From: WGOA01 sp964429745
GTDB lineage: Bacteria; Bacteroidota; Bacteroidia; Chitinophagales; BACL12
Direction: 5' to 3'
Length of the DNA: 50,348 nucleotides
Assembly (NCBI GenBank): GCA_964429745.1
Contig: CAYSDI010000015.1
Coordinates: 1 to 50,348 of the forward strand
The position numbers and the translations under genes were made by a program. The stretch's first letter is position 1, and each line of letters starts with the position of its first letter. Below the pieces are notes generated by a model. It did no database searches. It was not told the origin of the DNA and saw only the letters and a list, made by a program, of their open reading frames with translations. Shown piece by piece: positions 33,607 through 42,407 of this stretch.

Positions 33607-35634
33607 TCAACCAAACTTTGACTCCCGGAGTTTTTCCAAGTCGAACATTTCGTCGCGCAGGCGTGCGGCTTCCAGGAAGTCCATGTCTTTGGCGGCCTTG
33701 AGCATCGCTTTTTTGGTGCGCTCCAGCGTCTTGTCCAATTGCTTCTGGTTCATGGTTTGCACGATCGGATCGGCCACGGCGCTGAGCATTTCCGGTTCCA
33801 CGTAAGCCTTCGATTTGCCGGTTCGAATTTCCAAAACCGCGCTTTGTTCAAAAATTTCGGCGCGCGTTTTGCTTACCGTTTGCGGCGTGATTCCGTTGGC
33901 TTCGTTGTAGGCCATCTGCTTAGCGCGGCGCCGCTCGGTTTCCTCGATGGTGCGGCGCATGGACTCCGTCATTTTATCAGCATACATGATGACCAGGCCG
34001 TTAATGTTTCGCGCAGCGCGCCCGGCCGTCTGCGTCAGCGAGCGCTCGTTGCGCAGAAAACCCTCTTTGTCCGCGTCAATAATGGCCACCAGCGACACCT
34101 CCGGCAAATCCAGGCCTTCGCGCAACAGGTTCACCCCGACCAGCACGTCAAACTCGCCGAGGCGCAGGTCGCGCAGAATCTCCACCCGCTCCAGTGTGTC
34201 CACTTCCGAATGGATGTAGCGCACGCGGATGTCCACGCGGGCAAAGTAACGCGCCAATTCCTCCGCCATTCGTTTGGTCAGGGTGGTCACGAGCACCCGT
34301 TCGTTGCGTTTTATGCGCTCGTCAATTTCCTCCATCAAATCGTCAATCTGATTTTTTGACGGGCGAATCTGGATCGGCGGGTCGAGCAGCCCCGTAGGCC
34401 GGACCACTTGTTCGGTGAACGCTCCCAACGTCTGCTCCATTTCGTAATCACCTGGAGTAGCGCTAACGTAAATGGACTGCCCCACCAGTTCCTGAAACTC
34501 CTGAAAGTTGAGTGGGCGATTGTCCATCGCAGAGGGCAGGCGAAAGCCGTAGTCCACCAGGTTGCGCTTGCGGGCGCGGTCGCCGCCGTACATGCCGGCC
34601 ACTTGCGGAATAGTAGCGTGGCTTTCGTCCACCATGAGCAGAAAATCGTCCGGGAAATAGTCGAGCAGGCAAAACGGCCGGTCGCCGGGTCTGCGCCGGT
34701 CCAGAAAGCGCGAGTAATTCTCGATTCCCGAACAGTAGCCCAGTTCCCGAATCATTTCCAGGTCGAAATTGACCCGTTCTTCGAGCCGCTTGGCCTCAAT
34801 CAGCTTGCCGCTTTGCTGGTAATAGGTGACTTGTTCCCGCAACTCGTCCTGAATTTCATGGAGCACCCGAACCAATTGGTCCTTCGGAGACACGTAAATA
34901 TTGGCCGGGAAAATGGCCACATCGCCCAGTTTATCGATGCGTTTGCCGTTTTCGGGGTCAAACCGCTCCAATTCCTCCACTTCATCACCAAAAAAGGTGA
35001 TCCGAACCGCGTGATCGGCGTAAGCCAGAAAAACGTCCACGGTATCGCCGCGAACCCGGAAGGTACCCCGGGTAAAATCGCTCTCGGTTCGGGAATACTG
35101 CCCGTCCACCAGGGCGTAGAGCAGGGTGTTTCGGCTGATTTTGTCGCCTGTGCTCAGCCGAATGATGCTGTTTTTGTAGTCTGACGGGTTGCCCATGCCG
35201 TAGATGCAGCTCACGGAGGCCACCACGATAATGTCCCTTCGCCCGCTGAGCAGGGAGGACGAAGTAGCCAGCCGGAGTTTTTCTACTTCCTCGTTGATGC
35301 TCAGGTCCTTTTCGATGTACAAATCAGAAGAAGGCAGATACGCTTCTGGCTGATAATAATCGTAATAGGACACAAAGTAGTTGACCGAGTTTTCCGGGAA
35401 GAACTGCTTGAATTCGCCGTAAAGCTGGGCCACCAGGGTCTTGTTGTGGCTCAGGACGAGCGTGGGCCGCTGCACCTGCTGGATGACGTTAGCCATGGTG
35501 AAGGTCTTGCCGGAGCCGGTCACCCCAAGCAGCACCTGGTGCGGCTCACCGCGATTAAGCCCTTCCACCAATTCTTTAATGGCCTGGGGCTGGTCGCCAG
35601 TGGGTTCAAAACGGGAGCTGAGTTGAAAATCCAT
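33607..35634 (-). CDS. uvrB: Excinuclease ABC subunit B
   Basis: Damage-verifying helicase of nucleotide excision repair. The 675-residue protein has all landmarks: Walker A GVTGSGKTFTMANV, the beta-hairpin YVSYYDYYQPEAYLPSSDLYIEKD, the DESH box in LMVDESHATIPQ, RPTGLLDPPIQIRP, motif VLVGVNLLREGLDLPEVSLVAI, GRAARN, and a C-terminal UVR domain (about 635-670, LERTKKAMLKAAKDMDFLEAARLRDEMF) that contacts UvrC. Full length, ATG start. Monocistronic; the divergent neighbour is the DUF5606-like gene. Confidence 0.98.
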   Translation of the reverse strand: MDFQLSSRFEPTGDQPQAIKELVEGLNRGEPHQVLLGVTGSGKTFTMANVIQQVQRPTLVLSHNKTLVAQLYGEFKQFFPENSVNYFVSYYDYYQPEAYLPSSDLYIEKDLSINEEVEKLRLATSSSLLSGRRDIIVVASVSCIYGMGNPSDYKNSIIRLSTGDKISRNTLLYALVDGQYSRTESDFTRGTFRVRGDTVDVFLAYADHAVRITFFGDEVEELERFDPENGKRIDKLGDVAIFPANIYVSPKDQLVRVLHEIQDELREQVTYYQQSGKLIEAKRLEERVNFDLEMIRELGYCSGIENYSRFLDRRRPGDRPFCLLDYFPDDFLLMVDESHATIPQVAGMYGGDRARKRNLVDYGFRLPSAMDNRPLNFQEFQELVGQSIYVSATPGDYEMEQTLGAFTEQVVRPTGLLDPPIQIRPSKNQIDDLMEEIDERIKRNERVLVTTLTKRMAEELARYFARVDIRVRYIHSEVDTLERVEILRDLRLGEFDVLVGVNLLREGLDLPEVSLVAIIDADKEGFLRNERSLTQTAGRAARNINGLVIMYADKMTESMRRTIEETERRRAKQMAYNEANGITPQTVSKTRAEIFEQSAVLEIRTGKSKAYVEPEMLSAVADPIVQTMNQKQLDKTLERTKKAMLKAAKDMDFLEAARLRDEMFDLEKLRESKFG

Positions 35635-35686
35635 AGGGGAAGGGGGATCGCTGGCCGGGCGACAGCAGGGGGATAGACGGCGTTCG

Positions 35687-35694
35687 TAAAGTTA
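35687..35694 (-). promoter_or_regulatory. Candidate -7 element of uvrB
   Basis: On the minus strand TAACTTTA, the same octamer as in the clpS promoter, lies 53 bases before the uvrB ATG. The -33 region is only a weak TTC at the expected distance. Confidence 0.35.
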
Positions 35695-35781
35695 GCCGGA
35701 AAGGAGTTGCATCGGAACGCAGCCAAACACAGCCCGGCCGGCCCTTTTGTGCTAATTTTACAGCTTAATTACGTTCGATTC

Positions 35782-36372
35782 ATGCGTTTAAGAGAGATTA
35801 CGTCCATTACCGGCCTCAGCGGCTTGTTTAAAATGGAAGTTCAGCGACCCGATGGAATGATTGTCACATCGCTCAGCGAAAAGTGGACCAAATTCATTCC
35901 CAGTCGCACGCACGGCTTTACGCCCATGGAAAACATAGCTATTTATACGGATACGGACACCGTGCCGCTTTCTGAAGTGCTGTTGACCATGCGCAAGGTG
36001 AAGGACAAGACGCCGATGCCGGCCGCCAAAGCCAGTGCTGACGCGTTCAAGACCTACATGGAAACCATTTTGCCTGAATACGATCGGGAGAAGGTCTATG
36101 TAAGTGACATGAAGAAACTGGTGCGCTGGTACGAGATTCTGGATGAACATGGGGTCATTGAAGAAGAGGCCAAAGCTGCCGAAGCCGGCGAAAAGACCGA
36201 AGGCGAGCCCGTGGCGGAGACCAAGCCCGCAGTCAAGCAGGCGGCGTCCAAATCGTCTGGCAGCAAAGCAGCAGACCAGCGCACAAGCACCACCAAAGGC
36301 AGTGGAGCGATGCCTGGGGTCAAGACGGCTTCCGTTCCCCGCGCGGGCAAAAGCCGGAACAAAACCGACTAA
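35782..36372 (+). CDS. DUF5606-like protein
   Basis: A 196-residue protein resembling the small Bacteroidota family DUF5606. The conserved part is the first 125 residues: LREITSITGLSGLFKMEVQRPDGMIVTSLSEKWTKFIPSRTHGFTPMENIAIYTD, then VLLTMRKVKDKTPMPAAKAS and DREKVYVSDMKKLVRWYEILDEHG. The tail is a low-complexity Ala/Lys/Glu/Ser segment, probably disordered. No signal peptide; cytoplasmic. Function unknown. The ATG at 35782 is preferred over a longer frame starting at 35707 because it opens the conserved region. Confidence 0.85.
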   Translation: MRLREITSITGLSGLFKMEVQRPDGMIVTSLSEKWTKFIPSRTHGFTPMENIAIYTDTDTVPLSEVLLTMRKVKDKTPMPAAKASADAFKTYMETILPEYDREKVYVSDMKKLVRWYEILDEHGVIEEEAKAAEAGEKTEGEPVAETKPAVKQAASKSSGSKAADQRTSTTKGSGAMPGVKTASVPRAGKSRNKTD

Positions 36373-36453
36373 TCCCGCCGCCGACCTGGTTTGGCCCTCC
36401 GTTTGCGCCTTCCTCATTTGCCCGTTTTCCGGAAATTGTCTGCCTTGCCGCCT

Positions 36454-38184
36454 ATGCCCCCTGCTCCGATCGCCACGCCGATACCGCGCAGCTACTTACC
36501 CGGAGATTTTCGGGTAACGGACTGGGACGCCCTGGAGCCCTATTATCGGAATTTACTCGAGCGTAGAATCGCATCAGCCGCGCAACTGGAGGCCTGGCTG
36601 GCTGACCGAAGCGAGCTGGAGGCGGTGACACAGGAAGATGCCCGCTGGCGATTCATCCACTCCACGCGCGACACCCGCAACCCTGAGTACCAGCAGGCCT
36701 TTCGCCATTTCACGACGGCCATCAAGCCGCACATCGCCCGGCAGGAGCAGGAACTGGACCATAAATTTTTAAACTGTCCATACACGAAGCAACTGGACCA
36801 GGGTCGTTTTTTCCCCTACCTGCGCCGGCTGCGGTCCCGGATGTCCCTGTTCCGCGAAGAAAACGTGGACTTGCAAACCCGCCACGAATTGCTGCAGAAA
36901 CGCTACGAGGAGATCTGCGGCAAGATGACGGTTGAGTTGCACGGGCGGGAGCTGACCTTGAACCAGGCCGGCGTTGCCTTAAGCGAGGATGATCGGGCCT
37001 TGCGCGAAACGGTTTATTTGCGCTTGGCCAACCGAAGGCTCGAAGACAAGATTGCGATAGACGAGTTGTTCAACGAATTGGTGGACATTCGCCAGCAAAT
37101 AGCGCGCAACGCGGGTTTCGCCAATTTCCGCGACTTTCAGTTCGTCAACCTCGGGCGTTTTGATTACAGCCCGGAAGACTGCCTGGAGTTTCACGAATCT
37201 ATTCGTCACGAGGTGATGCCCATTGTCCGCTACCTGGATTTGCGCAAGGCCACAATGTTGGATTTAGAAACCCTTCGCCCTTGGGATTTGAAAATGGGTT
37301 CCACCGGCCAAAGCGTTGCTGCCCCTTTCCGCGATTCCGAGGAATTGCTGGAAAAGGGCATCCAAGTGTTTTACCGCATTGATCCTTTTTTTGGCGACTG
37401 CCTGGCCGCCATGCGGGAGCAAAGTTTTCTGGATTTGGATTCCCGCATTGGCAAGGCGCCAGGCGGGTACAACTGCCCGATGCCGGAAAGCGGGGTCCCG
37501 TTTATTTTCATGAACGCCTCCGGCTCTACCCGCGACATCAAAACCATCATGCACGAAGGCGGTCATGCGGTGCACGCCTTCCTGGCCCATCGCCTTCCGT
37601 TTACCGGGCTTAAGCAAACCCCGTCAGAAATTGCTGAATTGGCCTCCATGGCCATGGAGTTTTTCAGCTACGATCACTGGGAACTGTTCTACCCCGATGC
37701 GGACCAGCTTCGCCTGGCGCGCATCGAGCACCTGGAGCGAGTCATCAACCTTTTTCCCTGGGTGGCCAGCATTGACGGTTTTCAGCACTGGGTGTACACC
37801 CATCCCCGGCAAAGCATTGCCGAACACGAAGCCTACTGGATGACCCTGCAAGAGCGCTTCTCCAGCCCGGAAACCGATTGGAGTGGTTTGGATCACTACC
37901 GCAGCACGCTGTGGCAGACCCAGCTTCACCTGTTCAAAGTGCCTTTTTATTACGTGGAATACGCTATTGCCCAACTGGGTGCCGTAGCGCTGTGGCGCAA
38001 TTACCAACGCGACCCAAAATCGACGCTGGAGGCTTACAAGTACGCGCTATCGCTGGGCTATACCCGCACGATTGCTGAGACCTATGAAGCCGCGGGCATT
38101 CGCTTCGATTTCAGCCGCGAGTATGTTCAGGAGCTGCTGGGATTTTTAAAGGAGGAGCTCGAAACGCTGTTTCGCGACGTTTAG
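36454..38184 (+). CDS. M3-family oligoendopeptidase
   Basis: A cytoplasmic zinc metallopeptidase of 576 residues (thimet/PepF family) that cleaves oligopeptides. The helical N-terminal half binds substrate; the catalytic motif is HEGGH (His367, Glu368, His371) in TIMHEGGHAVHAFL, followed by the third-ligand region SEIAELASMAMEFFS. The C-terminal stretch PFYYVEYAIAQLGAVALWRNYQRDP is typical of the family. A longer reading frame from 36391 exists, but the ATG at 36454 gives the normal N terminus. The gene ends just before the scaffold gap, and its last 28 bases are duplicated beyond it. Confidence 0.93.
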   Translation: MPPAPIATPIPRSYLPGDFRVTDWDALEPYYRNLLERRIASAAQLEAWLADRSELEAVTQEDARWRFIHSTRDTRNPEYQQAFRHFTTAIKPHIARQEQELDHKFLNCPYTKQLDQGRFFPYLRRLRSRMSLFREENVDLQTRHELLQKRYEEICGKMTVELHGRELTLNQAGVALSEDDRALRETVYLRLANRRLEDKIAIDELFNELVDIRQQIARNAGFANFRDFQFVNLGRFDYSPEDCLEFHESIRHEVMPIVRYLDLRKATMLDLETLRPWDLKMGSTGQSVAAPFRDSEELLEKGIQVFYRIDPFFGDCLAAMREQSFLDLDSRIGKAPGGYNCPMPESGVPFIFMNASGSTRDIKTIMHEGGHAVHAFLAHRLPFTGLKQTPSEIAELASMAMEFFSYDHWELFYPDADQLRLARIEHLERVINLFPWVASIDGFQHWVYTHPRQSIAEHEAYWMTLQERFSSPETDWSGLDHYRSTLWQTQLHLFKVPFYYVEYAIAQLGAVALWRNYQRDPKSTLEAYKYALSLGYTRTIAETYEAAGIRFDFSREYVQELLGFLKEELETLFRDV

Positions 38185-38211
38185 GTTTACCGCGCCAGCT
38201 ACCCCTGTTTA

Positions 38212-38311
38212 NNNNNNNNNNNNNNNNNNNNNNNNNNNNNNNNNNNNNNNNNNNNNNNNNNNNNNNNNNNNNNNNNNNNNNNNNNNNNNNNNNNNNNNNN
38301 NNNNNNNNNNN
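38212..38311. other. Scaffold gap (100 N) with duplicated flanks
   Basis: Exactly 100 N, the conventional length for a gap of unknown size. The 55 bases before it (38157-38211) are identical to the 55 after it (38312-38366), including the end of the M3 peptidase gene and its stop codon. This looks like two contig ends overlapping but not merged, caused by the tandem repeat that starts here. Confidence 0.95.
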
Positions 38312-38343
38312 GCTCGAAACGCTGTTTCGCGACGTTTAGGTTT

Positions 38344-38486
38344 ACCGCGCCAGCTACCCCTGTTTACCGCGCCAGCTACCCCTGCTTAGCGCGCCAGCTA
38401 CCCCTGTTTACCGCGCCAGCTACCCCTGTTTAGCGCGCCAGCTACCCCTGTTTAGCGCGCCAGCTACCCCTGTTTAGCGCGCCAGC
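38344..38486 (+). repeat. 22-bp tandem repeat, about 6.5 copies
   Basis: Six full copies of the unit ASCGCGCCAGCTACCCCTGYTT (38344-38365, 38366-38387, 38388-38409, 38410-38431, 38432-38453, 38454-38475) and a partial copy that enters the 3' end of the ABC permease gene. One more copy and part of the next lie before the N gap. Copies differ mainly at position 2 (C or G). It sits between two converging genes. Real copy number is uncertain because of the gap. Confidence 0.92.
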
Positions 38487-39661
38487 GCTACCAGGCTGGC
38501 GTGAATTCGCCACAGGCTGAGTGCCATAACGCTGCCCAGGAAGACGATGGCAGCGAGCCAGACCCCGCTCCAAATACCGGACTCTATGGCCAATCCCTGG
38601 GCGCTGATGGCATCGCTGAGCAGGTTTACCACAACGAGCAACAACAGAATACTCACTCCCCCCAGACCAAGCACCACCGGTACGAACATCCCCGCAACGG
38701 CACGCGTCAGCGATGGCAGGGTGTGCCCGAGCTGAATGAGCAAATCAATCTCCTGGCGGGAACGGCTGATGGTGAGTTCAAATGCCATAAGAAATATTAC
38801 GGTTGCGAGGGCAAAGAACAACAGCCCCAAAAAGGCAAGCAGCGCCAACAACGCTTGCAGAGCGCCGGCGGCCGTGCCTTTCAGCGCATCCTGGCTGGTT
38901 TCGTAATCCTTGGTTTCCAAAAAGCGTTTGAGCGCTTCATCGCCTGGATCACTGACTTGCGCGATGACACGCGCGTACTCCGCCCGTTCGCCGGAACCGT
39001 ATTCCTCGTTGGCCCAGCTCAGAAATTCACCGGGTACCAATACGGAAAGAATCCGGTCGCTGAACCCCACAACGCGGATGGGCATCGAGCGCTTTTGGCC
39101 GTTGCCAATTAGCAGAATTTCAAGCGGGTACTGTTGAATGAACTCTCGGGTAAAACGCGGATAGTTCATGCTCGGAGCCAAAACCGCGTTGTAAAGGTTG
39201 AGAAACTCCGATGACAAAATGACTGGAATGCGAGCATCTTCGGCACTCCAGGACCAACCATTCGGTATGGTATCCAAAAAAGCATCCTCGACAGATTCCA
39301 GCGGCAGAAGCACCTGCATGTCCTCAAACTGTTCCATGGTCATGGCCGCCGCAAAGGAGTTACCGCGAAAGGGGGCCAGTTCCTGAACGAAGGCTTGTCC
39401 GCGAAGTTCTTCCACTTCAGCTTCGTTGAAGTTGGGACTCGCCTTGCCCATGACCTGCGCATTGCCAATGCGTTTATGCAGCACGAGGTAGCGGGACAAT
39501 TCGCCCGATTCCAGATCAGCGCGAATGCCGGAATACACCCGATCATAAAGCTGCACGGCCAGCAGTAAAAAACTCAGCCCGAGCAAAAACCCGATGCCCG
39601 CGAACACAAAGGATCGCCGGCTTTGGCCTCTCCAAATGATTTGGCGCAACAGTCGGGTCAC
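38474..39661 (-). CDS. ABC transporter permease (FtsX/LolC-like)
   Basis: A 395-residue permease with one N-terminal membrane helix (FVFAGIGFLLGLSFLLLAVQLYD), a large extracytoplasmic domain (about residues 35-255) and three C-terminal helices (LLALLAFLGLLFFALATVIFLMAFELTIS; AGMFVPVVLGLGGVSILLLLVVVNLL; IWSGVWLAAIVFLGSVMALSLWRI), the topology of FtsX/MacB/LolC-type permeases. Probable mechanotransmission or lipoprotein-export transporter; the cargo is unknown. The GTG start overlaps the stop of the ATPase gene. Its last codons lie within the edge of the 22-bp tandem repeat. Confidence 0.85.
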   Translation of the reverse strand: MTRLLRQIIWRGQSRRSFVFAGIGFLLGLSFLLLAVQLYDRVYSGIRADLESGELSRYLVLHKRIGNAQVMGKASPNFNEAEVEELRGQAFVQELAPFRGNSFAAAMTMEQFEDMQVLLPLESVEDAFLDTIPNGWSWSAEDARIPVILSSEFLNLYNAVLAPSMNYPRFTREFIQQYPLEILLIGNGQKRSMPIRVVGFSDRILSVLVPGEFLSWANEEYGSGERAEYARVIAQVSDPGDEALKRFLETKDYETSQDALKGTAAGALQALLALLAFLGLLFFALATVIFLMAFELTISRSRQEIDLLIQLGHTLPSLTRAVAGMFVPVVLGLGGVSILLLLVVVNLLSDAISAQGLAIESGIWSGVWLAAIVFLGSVMALSLWRIHASLVALAR

Positions 39662-40299
39662 AGGTTGATGGCTTTATCGGTTTGGAAACCGTAATCAAAT
39701 CCGAGCCCGGCCAGCAGAAAGCCCGCCTTCTCCTCTTCAACGCGCTCCAGCATCAGGGCCCTGGCAAAGCCAATGTTGGCTTCGTCCAGGTGGCTGAACG
39801 GCTCGTCCAGCAACAGCCAGTCAAAGGGTTGGCACATGGCCCGCAGGATGGCGATGCGCTGACGCTCGCCTTGCGAAAGTGTGTTCACGGGCCGGTCAAG
39901 CTTGTCGTCCATGCCCAGCCGTTTGGCCATTGCCGGGATGTCTTTTCCGGCTGACACCGGCCGAAGTTCCGACTTGAGCCGAATGTTTTCCATCCCGGTA
40001 GCTTGGGGAAAGAGCCGCAAATCCTGAAACACGACGGAAAACCTGGCTTGCCGCACTTCGGACCACTCGCGCCGGCCAAACTCAGCGCTGTCCTGTCCGT
40101 CGAGCTCGTATTTGCCCGAGAACTCGCGGCGCAAACCGTACAACAGATGGATCAGGGTAGTCTTGCCGCTGCCCGATGGTGCATTGACCAGCACCCGGCT
40201 TGCCCCGGTCAGGAGCAGGTCAGTTCCCCAAACGCCGGATTGCCGAATGCGGGCTTCCGGAATGTTGGGCGGTTTTACTTTTTGGAGGCGGAGTTGCAA
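39658..40299 (-). CDS. ABC transporter ATP-binding protein (LolD/MacB-like)
   Basis: A 213-residue ATPase that energises the adjacent permease. Walker A APSGSGKTTLIHLL near residue 42, Q-loop VVFQDLRLFPQ, ABC signature LSQGERQRIAILRAM, Walker B WLLLDEPFSHLDE. The C terminus is a little unusual: after the D-loop the H-loop histidine expected in most members is not obvious (LLAGLGFDYG). The start is a TTG at 40299. It lies 45 bases after the lipoprotein gene, probably one operon. Confidence 0.9.
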   Translation of the reverse strand: MQLRLQKVKPPNIPEARIRQSGVWGTDLLLTGASRVLVNAPSGSGKTTLIHLLYGLRREFSGKYELDGQDSAEFGRREWSEVRQARFSVVFQDLRLFPQATGMENIRLKSELRPVSAGKDIPAMAKRLGMDDKLDRPVNTLSQGERQRIAILRAMCQPFDWLLLDEPFSHLDEANIGFARALMLERVEEEKAGFLLAGLGFDYGFQTDKAINL

Positions 40300-40344
40300 G
40301 GAAGGTATGCCGAAGGGTTAAAGAGCTTTTAGAAGGACCAATTC

Positions 40345-41808
40345 TTACAAAAAGCTGGTCATCATCTGGACGGCGGGGATGAGTTCCATGAGCATTTGCG
40401 CCGTCGTGTTGAGCCCGTAAGCCTCCGGATCCGCTGTTCGGACTTGCAGGTGGATAGCCATCTGGTCGCCGCTCAGGCGCTCGGCGTACAGCGCCATGTC
40501 CTTGACCTCCGTGACGATCATGGGCAGCGGAAGCACGGAAGCCAGGCTGCTGCTTTCTACGTAAGCGCGGATGGGGCTTGCCGCGAACAGCGCAGCGTAT
40601 TCTTCCGGCAAGCTTATGCCTGGGCTGGCCGAGTTGAAGAGCGAAGACGGCTCGTCGGTCGTGCTGGCCGTGATCCATTCTTTGTTCATGCCGTAGCGGG
40701 CCTGCAAGCCCATAATCTCCAGGCGACCCGATCCTTTGTAAAGGTCTTCTTTGCGCAATGCATTCTCCAGCACAGTGCTTTCCGCACCCGGCCGGCGGGC
40801 CAGCAACAGCGATACCTGCGGGTAAAACTGCGGCAGTTTCACTTTGTGAAAGGCCAGAACAGCCTCGGTGCCCGACGCGCAGAATGCGCGGAACAAGCCC
40901 TCGTCCATCCAGCCCAAATCGGCCGGATCAGCGGGAAGGGCCATGCTCATCCAGGCCGGTGTGCCAGCCGGAAGCCGCTGCCAACCTTTTGAACCTGGAG
41001 CAGCAGCAAACCATCGGTCCATCCGCCCTTGTTGCTCCGTGCTCATGCCCACCACGTCTACGTGAAAGCCCATTTGCCCCTTTTCGTTGACCAGCCGAAT
41101 GCCCGAGCGCATGCCAGGGCTGTTCTCCAACAAGCCGCCCAGCCAGGGCAGCGGGAAATCCCAGGAGCCGGCATCCACCCAAAGGCGCATGTCGCCGGGT
41201 TTTTGCAGAAAAGCCTGCAGCACTGCATCGGTTGAAGCGGCTGAGTCGGGCACCGCGAACAACCGGCCGGCAATACTCTCCGGAGCTAATTCGCTCTGCA
41301 TAACGGCCACCACCGATGCGTCCCAGGCAATGGTCATGCCATTGCCGACCGTATAATGCATCGATTCCACTTTTATAGCTGCAGGCATGCCGAGCCGCTG
41401 CAACTGGGCGTCCAGACTATCTCCGTTGCCCAATCCTGCCACCATTCGCCAGGGGAGCGGGTCCCCTTGGCCCGACAACTTTTCCTGGAAGAAAACAGCG
41501 GGCCGGCTGCGATCCAGCCCCCCTTGCAGCAACAGGTTAAGCGCCCCTTTGAGGTAACCTGCGCTGTCTGGCATCAGCGCCTGGAAGGTTTCGTGGTTGA
41601 GGATGGCCCGCAAGTCGGTTTTGCTGGTCAGCGCCTCCAGGTCGGCCTGCATGTAGGCGCTGGTTTGCGCTGGCACGTAGGCGAGCGGATCGGTAATTTG
41701 CGCTACCTCGGGCTCGGCTGGTTTTTTGCGGCAACCCGCCACAACCAGCACCATAAAAACCAAAACCAGGACCGGCCGCGTGAGCCGGAGAAATGACAAT
41801 GCGTGCAT
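40345..41808 (-). CDS. DUF4836-like lipoprotein
   Basis: A 487-residue protein with a lipoprotein signal (MHALSFLRLTRPVLVLVFMVLVVAGC). After it comes DPLAYVPAQTSAYMQADLEALTSKTDLRAIL, like the opening of DUF4836 proteins of Bacteroidota, which are predicted large surface or periplasmic lipoproteins. The rest is a long alternating-strand region without recognisable catalytic motifs. Function unknown. The ATG at 41808 is chosen over a TTG nine bases upstream. It precedes the ABC transporter genes, so it could be cargo or accessory, but this is speculation. Confidence 0.75.
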   Translation of the reverse strand: MHALSFLRLTRPVLVLVFMVLVVAGCRKKPAEPEVAQITDPLAYVPAQTSAYMQADLEALTSKTDLRAILNHETFQALMPDSAGYLKGALNLLLQGGLDRSRPAVFFQEKLSGQGDPLPWRMVAGLGNGDSLDAQLQRLGMPAAIKVESMHYTVGNGMTIAWDASVVAVMQSELAPESIAGRLFAVPDSAASTDAVLQAFLQKPGDMRLWVDAGSWDFPLPWLGGLLENSPGMRSGIRLVNEKGQMGFHVDVVGMSTEQQGRMDRWFAAAPGSKGWQRLPAGTPAWMSMALPADPADLGWMDEGLFRAFCASGTEAVLAFHKVKLPQFYPQVSLLLARRPGAESTVLENALRKEDLYKGSGRLEIMGLQARYGMNKEWITASTTDEPSSLFNSASPGISLPEEYAALFAASPIRAYVESSSLASVLPLPMIVTEVKDMALYAERLSGDQMAIHLQVRTADPEAYGLNTTAQMLMELIPAVQMMTSFL

Positions 41809-41906
41809 AGGCCCCAAAAATACAGGAAATCCCCGCCCTCGCCGGGGGAGCGACCGTTAAGATTCGTTATGGGGATAAGTCAGCGGCAATCCACGCTGGC
41901 AGCGAC

Positions 41907-42362
41907 TCAGGCCTCCAGAATCTGTTCGGCAGCCTGCTCGGTATTGACCTGGTCGATGACCCGCTCGATTTTGCCTTTCTCGTTGATGAGGAAGGTGGTG
42001 CGGAACACCCCGTCGTATTCGCGGCCCATGAATTTCTTGCGGCCCCAAACGCCATAGGCCTCTGCAATAGCGTGATCCGTGTCCGCCAGCAGCGTAAACG
42101 GCAGGTCGTATTTGGCAATGAACTTGCGGTGCCTGGCCGCTGTATCAGGACTGACGCCGACCACTTTGTAGCCTTGCGCAATCAGCGCATCGTGATGGTC
42201 GCGGAGCGAACAGGCTTCTTTGGTGCAGCCAGGCGTATCGTCTTTAGGGTAGAAGTAGAGCACCACTTTCTGCCCTTTGAGGGCCTTGAGAGAAAAGGGT
42301 TGGTCGTCTTGGTCAATGCCCTCAATGGTTGGAGCAGCAGAGCCGGATTTCAGCGTAGTCAT
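41907..42362 (-). CDS. bcp: Thioredoxin-dependent thiol peroxidase (Bcp/PrxQ)
   Basis: A 151-residue peroxiredoxin reducing hydroperoxides. Peroxidatic Cys46 and resolving Cys51 lie in YPKDDTPGCTKEAC, the arrangement of Bcp/PrxQ. VVGVSPDTAARHRKFIAKYDLPFTLLADTDHAIAEAYGVWG and RTTFLINEKGKI complete the signature. Full family length, cytoplasmic. It lies between the M23 peptidase and lipoprotein genes on the same strand with gaps of 45 and 98 bases. Confidence 0.96.
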   Translation of the reverse strand: MTTLKSGSAAPTIEGIDQDDQPFSLKALKGQKVVLYFYPKDDTPGCTKEACSLRDHHDALIAQGYKVVGVSPDTAARHRKFIAKYDLPFTLLADTDHAIAEAYGVWGRKKFMGREYDGVFRTTFLINEKGKIERVIDQVNTEQAAEQILEA

Positions 42363-42407
42363 AGGCTAAGGAAGAGTTTGCGAACCCAAAGACGGGCATC
42401 CCGAAAG

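Noticed and set aside
35640..35780. LexA-type SOS box before uvrB
   Set aside because: No GAAC-N4-GTTC or CTG-N10-CAG is present in the uvrB upstream region; copies of a similar palindrome elsewhere lie inside other genes.
38312..38339. Second copy of the M3 peptidase end as a pseudogene
   Set aside because: Identity over 55 bases including noncoding sequence, immediately across an N gap, is better explained by an unmerged contig overlap.
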